Assembly (NCBI RefSeq): GCF_014698505.1
Contig: NZ_JACJTD010000032.1
Location: 25,598-89,597, forward strand
Direction: 5' to 3'
Source: Nostoc foliaceum FACHB-393
GTDB lineage: Bacteria; Cyanobacteriota; Cyanobacteriia; Cyanobacteriales; Nostocaceae
DNA: 64,000 nt
Shown: in pieces, positions 1 to 6,876 of the stretch
Numbering within the stretch: position 1 is the stretch's first letter
How the letters are laid out: each line of letters begins with the position of its first letter
Made by a program: the position numbers and the translations under genes
Notes under the pieces: model-generated
Told to the model about the DNA's origin: nothing
Databases searched by the model: none
Seen by the model: the letters and a program-made list of their open reading frames with translations, nothing else

Positions 1-251
1 CTATTCAAATACCAGAAATTAATGGTGTTTTTGTCATGCGAGTTGTTCCCAATTCTCCAGCTGCATCTGCGGGTATCCGGCGCGGGGATGTAATTCTTCA
101 AGTTGATGGTAAAGCTATTACCAGTGCTGAACAATTGCAGAATGTTGTGGAAGACAGTCGTCTTGGTCAAGTATTACAGGTGAAAGTGCAACGAGGTAAT
201 CAGACACAGCAGCTTTCAGTCCGCACAGCCGAGTTGCAAAATGCTTCGTAG
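1..251 (+). CDS. HtrA/Deg-family serine protease, C-terminal PDZ domain (5'-truncated by window)
   Basis: The reading frame is open from the first bases (frame starting at base 3) and stops at 249-251, so only the last ~82 residues are in the window. They form a typical PDZ domain: 'NGVFVMRVVPNSPAASAGI', then 'RRGDVILQVDGKAI' and a final beta-strand with 'VKVQRG'. This C-terminal PDZ is characteristic of periplasmic or thylakoid-lumen HtrA/HhoA/HhoB proteases, which degrade misfolded envelope proteins. The protease domain lies outside the window, so the paralog cannot be named. An ATG at base 36 is internal and is not a start. Confidence 0.85.
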   Translation, partial: IQIPEINGVFVMRVVPNSPAASAGIRRGDVILQVDGKAITSAEQLQNVVEDSRLGQVLQVKVQRGNQTQQLSVRTAELQNAS

Positions 252-285
252 GGGCAATATAGCCAATTTTAATTGTGTGGACATA

Positions 286-312
286 GTAGGGGTACAGCAA
301 TGCTGTGCCCAA
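286..312. repeat. core of a dispersed GTAGGGG hairpin repeat
   Basis: The stretch starting GTAGGGGTACAGCA and ending TGCTGTGCCC is an imperfect palindrome. It resembles the core of the longer dispersed repeats at 23776-23875 and 30142-30230. The flanks of those copies are not evident here. It lies just after the HtrA stop codon. Confidence 0.4.
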
Positions 313-471
313 AGCGCGTGTAGTGATATTATCAGATAGTTAATAACCCGCTTTTGTCACTCTCCGGGAGGGCGATCGCTAGAAGCCCGATGAGGCAATC
401 AATACAAGCTATACTATTAGAAAAAATTTGGTCTTGTATTTGTTATTAGAAAATAATCGCGCAAACGCCTG

Positions 472-814
472 CTATACAAAAGCTCTAGAATTCAGAAATG
501 GCAAAATTTTTCGGAGAGTGACAGAACAGGGATAAACTTCATCATACGTTCCGATGTCGAGCAGAACAATAGCTTCAGTATTCGTTTCTGCATCCAGTTC
601 AATGGAGAAAACAACACGACAATCATAGCCGCAAGAGCAGGACTGAAGACCGTCGAGTTTGCCGCTCAGTTTGTAGAGTGCCTAATGCTGGGGCAAATAC
701 ATCTGCTTCCATTTGTTGAAGAGTGTCTTCAATGCGTTGCTGGAGTTCAGCATTTCGCTTCACAAACTTACGCAATGCTCGTTTGAATTTTGGAGTCAAA
801 ACCAGCAGTCTCAT
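472..814 (-). pseudogene. RelE/YafQ-type toxin gene, disrupted by a frameshift
   Basis: The intact first part encodes 'MRLLVLTPKFKRALRKFVKR' and continues to '...FAPALGT' in the style of RelE/YafQ mRNA-interferase toxins. After codon ~46 the frame runs out after 63 residues. Shifting frame at about 671-676, where one extra base is present, restores the expected toxin C-terminus: KLSGKLDG, SCSCGYDCRVVF, IVLLDIGTYDEVY, then a TAG at 472-474. The total length of 343 nt is 3x114+1, which fits a single-base insertion. The first codon overlaps the antitoxin stop by 4 nt, the normal layout of such pairs. The toxin is probably inactive unless this is an assembly error or a programmed frameshift. Confidence 0.75.
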
Positions 815-1038
815 TTCTCTGGTTCATTTAAAGACTGGCGTAATTCTGCAATAACATCTTGCGCTGACTGATGCAGAAATTTACCTGCATGGAAATCAGT
901 TAGGGTTTGTTGGGCATCTACAGCTATTTCTGCACGACGGTTTTCGTGGTGACGATTTTGTAAAATCTTGATCAGCATTTCTTGCTGTTCGGAGGAAAGT
1001 TGCAAAGCGTCTTCTAGCACTTGATCGAGATTACTCAT
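811..1038 (-). CDS. antitoxin of a type II toxin-antitoxin pair
   Basis: This 75-residue, acidic, Gln-rich helical protein lies immediately upstream of the RelE-type toxin remnant and overlaps it by 4 nt (811-814). That gene order and overlap are typical of relBE-like modules. The sequence 'EDALQLSSEQQEMLIKILQ' resembles the N-terminal helix of small cyanobacterial antitoxins that partner RelE/StbE toxins. Function is inferred mainly from size and position. The antitoxin frame is intact although the toxin is not, which is a common decay order because losing the toxin is harmless. Confidence 0.65.
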   Translation of the reverse strand: MSNLDQVLEDALQLSSEQQEMLIKILQNRHHENRRAEIAVDAQQTLTDFHAGKFLHQSAQDVIAELRQSLNEPEK

Positions 1039-1067
1039 AACTATTTCAAAATGTTAAGAAGACTAAA

Positions 1068-1970
1068 TTACTTAGCAACACTTAATACTAAACCTTCATG
1101 AGCTATTATTGCTTCAGGAAAGGCAGATTTAATATCGACTTGAACCTGATCAAGAAAATCATCATGGTCATCTGGGTGATGATGAGAAATGGCTAGCCGT
1201 TTAACGCCAGCATTCAGGGCTGCATTGACCGCAGCTTGCCAGAGTAAATCAGCAGAGTCATGGTTGTGAGAGGTAGGGGGAGTGTAAGTGGCATTGGCAA
1301 TCAGCAAGTCAACGCCTTGAATGAACTGTAAAATCCGCTCTCGCTCCACTTGATCGGCATTCTGGTGCAAATCCGTGACGTAGGCAACGCTATACTCTTG
1401 CCAAGTAACTCGGTAACCAACTGACCTCTGAGTTTGATTGATTAATGCGGTTGTAATAATCACATCATCTAACTTCACGTTACTGTCTGGAGTCAGATTG
1501 TAAAATTGCAATTCCGACTGCATTACCTGTAAAGGGTAAGGAAAGTGTGGTTGGAGCATCTGGTCGTACAGACATTGTTTGATTGAGGCTCCATTTGAGG
1601 CAGCTGTGCCGTAAATATGGAAACAATTTTCCAGAATAAATGCGGGAGCAAAAAAGGGAAACCCTTGAATCCGATTTGATTGGCAGTTGGTAAAAAATAA
1701 ATGGGCTTGTAGTGGCTGTTGCAGTTCTTGCCAAGTTTTACCCAGTATGCGTAAGCCAGTACCGCCATCAAAAATCAAGCGTTTTCCAGCTACATGCATT
1801 TCTACACAAGCGGTATTACCACCATAACGGTTGGTGTTGCTACTTGGGGTAGGAATCAAACCTCTTACACCCCAAAATTCCACTAGAAATTCGCCTGCTG
1901 GACTACTTGGCATGGTAGCTGACTTTTCAGGTATGTAGCTCTGGGAACCCGACAACTCAAAATTTGACAT
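1068..1970 (-). CDS. metallo-beta-lactamase-fold protein lacking the metal-binding motif
   Basis: The 300-residue protein has the layout of cyanobacterial MBL-fold hydrolases: 'EFWGVRG' near residue 31, 'NRYGGNTACVEM', 'LIFDGGTGLR' (66-74), a downstream 'YVTDLH', and a late 'ISHHHPDDHDD'. The metal-binding HxHxDH motif, expected at residues 95-100, reads TNCQSNR (94-100), so all four ligands are replaced by N, Q, N and R. The fold around it ('IQGFPFF') is preserved and the frame is open. A binding or regulatory pseudoenzyme is therefore more likely than an active hydrolase. The gene lies 11 nt downstream of panD on the same strand and may be co-transcribed with it. Confidence 0.75.
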   Translation of the reverse strand: MSNFELSGSQSYIPEKSATMPSSPAGEFLVEFWGVRGLIPTPSSNTNRYGGNTACVEMHVAGKRLIFDGGTGLRILGKTWQELQQPLQAHLFFTNCQSNRIQGFPFFAPAFILENCFHIYGTAASNGASIKQCLYDQMLQPHFPYPLQVMQSELQFYNLTPDSNVKLDDVIITTALINQTQRSVGYRVTWQEYSVAYVTDLHQNADQVERERILQFIQGVDLLIANATYTPPTSHNHDSADLLWQAAVNAALNAGVKRLAISHHHPDDHDDFLDQVQVDIKSAFPEAIIAHEGLVLSVAK

Positions 1971-1981
1971 TTTCCTTGAAA

Positions 1982-2365
1982 TTAGACCTTACTAAGCAAG
2001 TCATCGTAGCGCCGCACTTCTAAGAGTTGGTTTTTTTCGTCCACAATGACTACTGTAGGAGAGTAACTTTTTAACTCTTCTGGAGTGAAATGCCCGTAAG
2101 TCATTATAATCAAGCGATCGCCAATAATGCCTAGACGTGCCGCACCCCCATTTAGTTCAATTACTCCTGAATGGGCTGGAGCCGGGATCGCATAGGTAAT
2201 AAAGCGCTGACCGTTGGCATTATTAACTACTTGCACCTGCTCATAGGGTAAGATACCAGCTTTTTCCAAAAGGATTTCATCGATGCTGATACTACCCACG
2301 TAGTTAATATTCGCCCCTGTGAGGGTGCAGTTATGAATTTTTGCCAAAAGGAGAGTACGCTGCAT
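1982..2365 (-). CDS. panD: aspartate 1-decarboxylase
   Basis: PanD converts L-aspartate to beta-alanine for pantothenate and coenzyme A synthesis in the cytosol. The 127-residue length is normal. The self-cleavage site that creates the pyruvoyl group is visible as Gly24-Ser25 in 'NYVGSISID'. Other conserved blocks are 'MQRTLLLAKIHNCTLTGA', 'NGQRFITYAI', 'SGVIELNGGAARLG' and 'GDRLIIMTYG'. The gene precedes the MBL-fold gene by 11 nt on the same strand and follows a spacer that carries repeats. Confidence 0.95.
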   Translation of the reverse strand: MQRTLLLAKIHNCTLTGANINYVGSISIDEILLEKAGILPYEQVQVVNNANGQRFITYAIPAPAHSGVIELNGGAARLGIIGDRLIIMTYGHFTPEELKSYSPTVVIVDEKNQLLEVRRYDDLLSKV

Positions 2366-2419
2366 TTGGGTTTGGGGTTGGTGGCAGATTTTAAAATCCG
2401 TGACAAGCGAAAGTAATGA

Positions 2420-2447
2420 GTAGAGACGCGATTAATCGCGTCTGTAC
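2420..2447. repeat. dispersed 28-bp palindrome, copy 1
   Basis: A near-perfect palindrome with half-site GTAGAGACGCGATT and its complement lies between ppa and panD. Related copies are at 11965-11990 and 33241-33268. All three are in spacers beside housekeeping genes. Confidence 0.75.
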
Positions 2448-2469
2448 GGGAGTTAGGAATAAAAATTTA

Positions 2470-2497
2470 TAACTCTTAACTCCTAACTCCTAACTCC
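2470..2497. repeat. short tandem heptamer repeat (TAACTCY x4)
   Basis: There are four consecutive 7-nt units (TAACTCT, then three TAACTCC) just beyond the ppa stop codon. Tandem heptamers of this kind are typical of Nostoc-type intergenic DNA. Confidence 0.85.
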
Positions 2498-2501
2498 TCT
2501 A

Positions 2502-3014
2502 TTATCCTCTATAAGCTTTGACGGATTTTTCTACTAAAGCTGCAACCTTATCCACATCTTGCCAACCGAGAATTTCTGTCACCTTTTTTTCCAAATTTTT
2601 ATAACTACGGAAAAATTCGGCAATTTCATCTAAGCGGTGTGGTGCTACGTCTTTCAGGGATTTTACCTGAGTGTAGCGTGGATCTTTGTCAGGAACACAA
2701 AGGATTTTTTCATCGCGATCGCCACCGTCAATCATCTCCAAGAAGCCAATTGGTCTTGCAGCAATAATGCAGCCTGGGAAGGTTGGCTCGTCAATTATGA
2801 CCATACCATCTAGGGGATCGCCATCATCAGCCAAGGTATTGGGTACAAAGCCGTAGTCGTATGGATATTGTACCGAGGAATAAAGTACTCGGTCTAGAGC
2901 AAAAGCTTCTAGTTCCTTGTCGTATTCGTATTTATTTTTACTTCCGCCAGTAATTTCAATCAGAACGTTGATTAGACCCGGTTTCGGTTGGGCAGGAATA
3001 CGAGATAAGTCCAC
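2502..3014 (-). CDS. ppa: inorganic pyrophosphatase (soluble, family I)
   Basis: The enzyme hydrolyses pyrophosphate to phosphate, pulling biosynthetic reactions forward. Family I motifs are clear: 'YEYDKE', 'YPYDYGFVPNTLADDGDPLD', 'FPGCIIAARPIG', 'GDRDEKILCVPDKDPRY' and 'RFFRSYK'-like 'EFFRSYKNLEKK'. The Asp residues of DGDPLD bind catalytic Mg2+. An upstream ATG at 3035 exists, but the GTG at 3012-3014 is preferred. It gives the usual N-terminus (M)DLSRIPAQPKPG and the usual ~170 residues, and AGAGGAG lies 6-7 nt before it. Confidence 0.95.
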   Translation of the reverse strand: MDLSRIPAQPKPGLINVLIEITGGSKNKYEYDKELEAFALDRVLYSSVQYPYDYGFVPNTLADDGDPLDGMVIIDEPTFPGCIIAARPIGFLEMIDGGDRDEKILCVPDKDPRYTQVKSLKDVAPHRLDEIAEFFRSYKNLEKKVTEILGWQDVDKVAALVEKSVKAYRG

Positions 3015-3187
3015 AAAAAACTCCTCTGATAACAATGAATTATGGGGGCACTCAGTCAGCTTCGCTCCCCGTGTAGAATTTTAGGGCAATATGGATCTCT
3101 TCCCAAGGTATTCATTCCACAGCATTGCTTAACCCAAGCGTATTGCCCTATAACCTATACCGTATTTTTTTGAATTAGCCAAAAAAT

Positions 3188-3226
3188 GGAAAAAGCGTTG
3201 CGAATAAACTTCGCAACGCTTTTTCC
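3188..3226 (-). terminator. strong intrinsic terminator
   Basis: There is a perfect 16-bp inverted repeat (GGAAAAAGCGTTGCGA and its complement) with a 7-nt loop. Read on the minus strand it is followed by a T-rich run (ATTTTTTGG). It lies 190 nt downstream of the small membrane-protein gene and upstream of ppa, so it probably insulates ppa from that transcript. Confidence 0.75.
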
Positions 3227-3416
3227 AAGAGGGTATTATTCTCTCCTGCCCTTGATTTCTGCGTCTACTCTGTCAAGACAACTGAAATCTGGAGTCACAC
3301 AATACAGATTCAGCTTATGCCTGAGCAACTACATCCACATTTACAGAGGTTATCTAAAAATCAGTTCTCTCCTGTTTGTAGCTCTCCTGCTGGTGAAATG
3401 CTACTGGGAAGCTTTA

Positions 3417-3605
3417 TCAATCTTTCCTTCCTTGTAGGTTTTGGATCAGGGGTTGCTGGTTATTTTGGACATCACTTGAAGAATAGTGGGCGATGACAAA
3501 TACGGGTAGGGTAAGAGTCAACAGAGCGATCGCAGTTCCCACAATGTCTGCCAAACGTTGGGAATATGTGTCGGAAGAATTGGCAGACTGGCTATTTGAA
3601 TTCAT
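3417..3605 (-). CDS. small single-span membrane protein of unknown function
   Basis: The protein has 62 residues with a Ser/Asn-rich N-terminus ('MNSNSQSANSSDTYSQR'), one hydrophobic segment at about residues 23-41 ('VGTAIALLTLTLPVFVIAHY') and a polar tail. I cannot assign a family. The gene has its own likely terminator (3188-3226) and a hairpin 75 nt upstream (3680-3716), which supports it as an independent unit. It could be a small thylakoid or plasma membrane subunit; that is inference from size and topology only. Confidence 0.6.
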   Translation of the reverse strand: MNSNSQSANSSDTYSQRLADIVGTAIALLTLTLPVFVIAHYSSSDVQNNQQPLIQNLQGRKD

Positions 3606-4014
3606 ACAAAATTGACGTTTTTCGTATCACTGTGTAGGTCTACTCTCTGAACGAGAGCCTTAATGCTATGTTAGCTATTTTTAGATTGTAAAATGTGTAG
3701 CATTCTACAATCTAAACCAGTTTTGCAACTGTCATAACAGCGTTTTTATACATAGAGTTCTTAATACAAAGTTACAAGTAGACAAATCATGTTTTATTTT
3801 GTAATTAATATTTTCATATGTTTCTCTGTATGGTGTAACTGCTTGCATACGCAAAACTCACTTTAACAGCATCATAAATTACATTTTTTCGCTGCTTAAA
3901 GATTAATTAGCAAAATGTATTTGTTCTATTCTTCATGATTATAACATCCTGCAACGCCTTTGATAAGGTCATTTTACTGGAATTACTAATTTGTGATACA
4001 GGACACAAAACCGC

Positions 4015-4043
4015 AAAAGCACTGAATATCTCTCAGTGCTTTT
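4015..4043. terminator. hairpin resembling a terminator, orientation uncertain
   Basis: The arms AAAAGCACTGA and TCAGTGCTTTT enclose a 7-nt loop, with U-rich sequence on the plus-strand side (TTTTAATTGTT). No annotated plus-strand gene lies upstream, so it may terminate an unrecognised plus-strand transcript in this spacer. Confidence 0.45.
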
Positions 4044-4410
4044 AATTGTTATACAGTAGTTATACACAAAGATATTTGCCACCAGAGAAGAAATGGCAGG
4101 AATGATTTTTGTAACCAATGATAGCTACCGAATAAATACAGATACATTATCCGTGTTGTGCAGCATAGATTCAGTGATACCACTAAACAAATATTTAAGA
4201 ATTTAAAGTTTCAAATCTATGTAATATCACAGCATTTTTGTCAATCTATATATAGGTAGAGTAAAAATGTTTTATAAGGTAGCGTAGAGGCTTATCGTTA
4301 AACTTGACTCATCTTTGAGCAAAATACCCAATTTCCAGATTCTAAATCTGTATAACTTTTTGGATAAATCAAAATCTAAAACGGTAAATTTTATAACAAA
4401 TTAATCAACT

Positions 4411-4442
4411 AAAAAAACCGCCACTAAATATAATAGGGCGGT
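4411..4442 (-). terminator. intrinsic terminator of the DUF362 gene
   Basis: On the minus strand ACCGCC and GGCGGT form a stem, directly followed by seven T residues. It lies about 130 nt beyond the stop codon of the DUF362 gene. Confidence 0.7.
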
Positions 4443-4572
4443 CTGGTTAAGCAATCGGAGGGTAATTAGAGATTACTCTGCTAATAAATAAAATTGCTGT
4501 AACGAAGTTTGCACTTGTAAATTAGGGATTGGGTATATTGGGCATAGTTATGCTCCTTATCTCCCACACTCT

Positions 4573-5544
4573 CTACTCCCTTCCATAAACACTCATTGGT
4601 TCTTTAATAAATCGGGTGTAAAGATGCTTAAACGTAGACTTAATTACGCGAGGCATACCAAAATCGATGGGCATTAACTTGTCGGGTAGCCGCCAATCTT
4701 CTATTTTTAATAAGTCAGGATTTAAATGCGGAAACTCTATGGCAGCAAGTTCTGGACAAACTCCTAGCCTTTGGGAAGCTGCAACTGTGGGCACTTGTTC
4801 AGGAGGAACATTAAGGATTTCTACCATCGCTCGATCTAAAGCAAATATATCTGATGCCGCTGCTAAAATGCCCAACTGGCGAGGTTCACCATTACTGGGG
4901 CCATTTCCTTCATGACCAATTATGCCATCCAATATGGTTAAGTTAGGGTTAATTGCCCTGGCTGTTTCTACTAACATTTCGCCAAATCTATTTGCGTCTT
5001 TTCCAGCTTCCATGTGCCACCAAGCTTTCATTTTGCCGGGGACGCAACCAAATAAGTTTTTTACGCCCAGTGTTAATGTCAATTGCATATGTGATTTCAC
5101 TTTCGGTAGGTTAATCACTACATCTGCTTCCATTGCTTCTTTAGACAGCCGCAGATGGTTAAAATTATCACTGACGGTTTGGTAACGCTGACCATGAAAA
5201 TCGATAATAGGAAGATTGAGTTCTTCTAAGATAGGCAGATAGCCATTTGCTACTGCTACGCCCTTGGCACTTCCAAAAGCAGGACTATCGCCCAAAAATG
5301 GCTTACCACCAACCTCAATTACCATCTGGGCAACTTCGTAAACTAGTTCGGCACGGGTGATACATTCTTTACCAGGACGCGTCCCTGTAAGTAGATTTGG
5401 TTTGAGTAAAACGCGATCGCCTTTTTTCACAAATGCTGCCATTCCTCCAAAAGGTTCCAGCAGTGTGACTAGAGATTCTCGTAAAGCCTCTCGTTCATAA
5501 GATGTAGCCCGAATGAGACTGACAGATGATTTTTGAGTCTGCAT
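4573..5544 (-). CDS. DUF362 domain protein
   Basis: The 323-residue soluble protein matches the DUF362 family pattern: 'GDRVLLKPNLLTGTRPG' near residue 43, 'GGKPFLGDSPAFGSAKG', 'DVVINLPKVKSHMQLTLTLG', 'VKNLFGCVPGKMKAWWHM' and 'ILDGIIGHEGNGPSNGEPR'. Some relatives carry ferredoxin-like clusters, but no CxxCxxC motif is present here. The biochemical role of the family is not established. The gene stands alone with a terminator at 4411-4442, and the ATPase-fold gene upstream is 73 nt away on the same strand, so co-transcription is possible. Confidence 0.8.
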   Translation of the reverse strand: MQTQKSSVSLIRATSYEREALRESLVTLLEPFGGMAAFVKKGDRVLLKPNLLTGTRPGKECITRAELVYEVAQMVIEVGGKPFLGDSPAFGSAKGVAVANGYLPILEELNLPIIDFHGQRYQTVSDNFNHLRLSKEAMEADVVINLPKVKSHMQLTLTLGVKNLFGCVPGKMKAWWHMEAGKDANRFGEMLVETARAINPNLTILDGIIGHEGNGPSNGEPRQLGILAAASDIFALDRAMVEILNVPPEQVPTVAASQRLGVCPELAAIEFPHLNPDLLKIEDWRLPDKLMPIDFGMPRVIKSTFKHLYTRFIKEPMSVYGRE

Positions 5545-5617
5545 GGATAATAAATTATCAGTAATGAAGATATTCTTCTATCTTCCTATTTATACCAATT
5601 CTCTAAAATCTCGCGTA

Positions 5618-6700
5618 CTAGATTAACCTCTGCCGCAACCACAAGGCCAATAAAGGTAATGCTAGTTGATAACCCTGTTCAGCACTATAAATTAAACCTT
5701 TGTGCTGTAATCCAGTTAGCGATCCCTGAAGGCTACCACCTCTTGAAAGACCATGTTTTTGAATATATTCTTTACTTTGTGGTTTATCTGTAGGATCTAA
5801 AGCCAAAGATTCTAAAAGATGCACCTGATTTGCTGGCAATAACATGAGTAAAGATTCAAAAACTAAAGATAAGTCTTTAAGCAATCCTTCTATTGCCTGC
5901 TGCACTGCTGCTTCACTAATTAACCCATCAGGATAAGAAAAAGTTTGTAAGCGGCGAATTATTGCCATTGCGTCGCCAATGTGTCCTTGGACAGCATCTA
6001 AAAATAATTGCAGTGCTTGGGAGCGAGAATCAAATTTCATTCCTTGTATATGCAATATCTCCCTCGCCCACAATGCTAAAACGTCACTAGCTAAGGGGGC
6101 TAACTGTATAGTTTCTAGGGGATAGTTTGTCTCATCTGGATGATGGCTGATTTCAGCGATCGTTGCTACTAAGACGTAGCTAACATGACTTTGTACATTG
6201 ATTTCTCGTCTGAATGTGGCTTCCCACAAACCATTACGATCCCAAGAGCGAATGTGCGGAAAACTCTGCAAAATTAGCACTACCCGCTTATTTAAAGCAA
6301 TAGCCATAATTTGGAGCAAATTGAGCAAAATTTCAAATGCTTGCCATAACTGCTTTTGGTTCAGGGAACGCAATGACTTAAGTTTGCCTTCTGGATGAAA
6401 GACAAAAAACTCTTTGCCAAAGTTGCTTACCCAGTCTTGAATTTGTGCTGCTTCCCAGTTTTGGCTAATTGTCTCTGTTAGCAGTAGGATAAATCGCTCT
6501 CCATCTGTAGCGCGGATGCAGTCTATCTCTAAGACGATCGCACCAACTTCTTGAGCAGCCACTCGCACTAAAGTTCGTCGCCCACTACCAGGTACGCCAG
6601 TAATCAGCAAGTCTCCATCTTGGGCTAGTACTTCGACAATTCGCTGAAATTCTAGCGATCGCCCAACCAATTGTAAAGGAGTAGACAAATCCAAATTCAC
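5618..6700 (-). CDS. AAA/STAND-like ATPase-fold protein with degraded P-loop
   Basis: The 360-residue protein has an Orc/STAND-type layout. 'QLVGRSLEFQRIVEVL' is followed by a P-loop position, a helical lid rich in Leu and Gln, and a C-terminal winged-helix-like part ('QSKEYIQKHGLSRGGSLQGS', 'GLQHKGLIYSAEQGYQLALP'). The P-loop reads GVPGSGRRT (35-43), with Arg where the catalytic Lys is expected. The Walker B strand 'RVVLILQSF' has Gln in place of Asp. ATP hydrolysis is therefore doubtful. It may be a nucleotide-binding scaffold or DNA-binding regulator. No partner is evident from the neighbourhood. Confidence 0.6.
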   Translation of the reverse strand: MNLDLSTPLQLVGRSLEFQRIVEVLAQDGDLLITGVPGSGRRTLVRVAAQEVGAIVLEIDCIRATDGERFILLLTETISQNWEAAQIQDWVSNFGKEFFVFHPEGKLKSLRSLNQKQLWQAFEILLNLLQIMAIALNKRVVLILQSFPHIRSWDRNGLWEATFRREINVQSHVSYVLVATIAEISHHPDETNYPLETIQLAPLASDVLALWAREILHIQGMKFDSRSQALQLFLDAVQGHIGDAMAIIRRLQTFSYPDGLISEAAVQQAIEGLLKDLSLVFESLLMLLPANQVHLLESLALDPTDKPQSKEYIQKHGLSRGGSLQGSLTGLQHKGLIYSAEQGYQLALPLLALWLRQRLI

Positions 6701-6806
6701 CTAGTTTTTGCCCTTGGTTTTAATCTTCACCTAACGGCAAGCATACCCACTTGCGTGACTACTGAGCAAGCATTGAAAGTAATTATGATAATAGTCAGTT
6801 TTTATT

Positions 6807-6845
6807 AGTGCTTGTTTATATTTAGCACTTAAATTTAGTGCTAAA
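6807..6845. promoter_or_regulatory. palindromic operator candidate upstream of the cation ATPase
   Basis: TTTAGCACT (6821-6829) and AGTGCTAAA (6837-6845) form a perfect 9-bp inverted repeat with a 7-nt spacer, ending 31 nt before the ATG. A further AGTGCT at 6807-6812 repeats the core. The position over the expected promoter/leader suggests a repressor or sensor site for metal or stress control. The binding protein is unknown. Confidence 0.5.
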
Positions 6846-6876
6846 ACTTATTTAAAACTAAATTTAAGGAATATGT

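Larger units (their letters stand above)
3606..4572. other. long AT-rich spacer with several hairpins, no gene recognised
   Basis: There is no convincing coding frame in 967 nt. Three inverted repeats stand out. 3680-3716 has an 11-bp perfect stem (TTTAGATTGTA and complement) that extends to about 16 bp with one mismatch. 4015-4043 has an 11-bp perfect stem (AAAAGCACTGA and complement) with a 7-nt loop. 4411-4442 is a terminator, listed separately. The spacer could hold a small RNA between the hairpins. Confidence 0.5.

Noticed and set aside
2470..2497. CRISPR-like array
   Set aside because: The units are contiguous 7-nt tandem repeats without spacers.
3186..3437. 83-codon plus-strand frame
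   Set aside because: Its first codons are the arm of the 16-bp terminator hairpin and its composition is not protein-like. It overlaps the end of the real minus-strand small membrane-protein gene.
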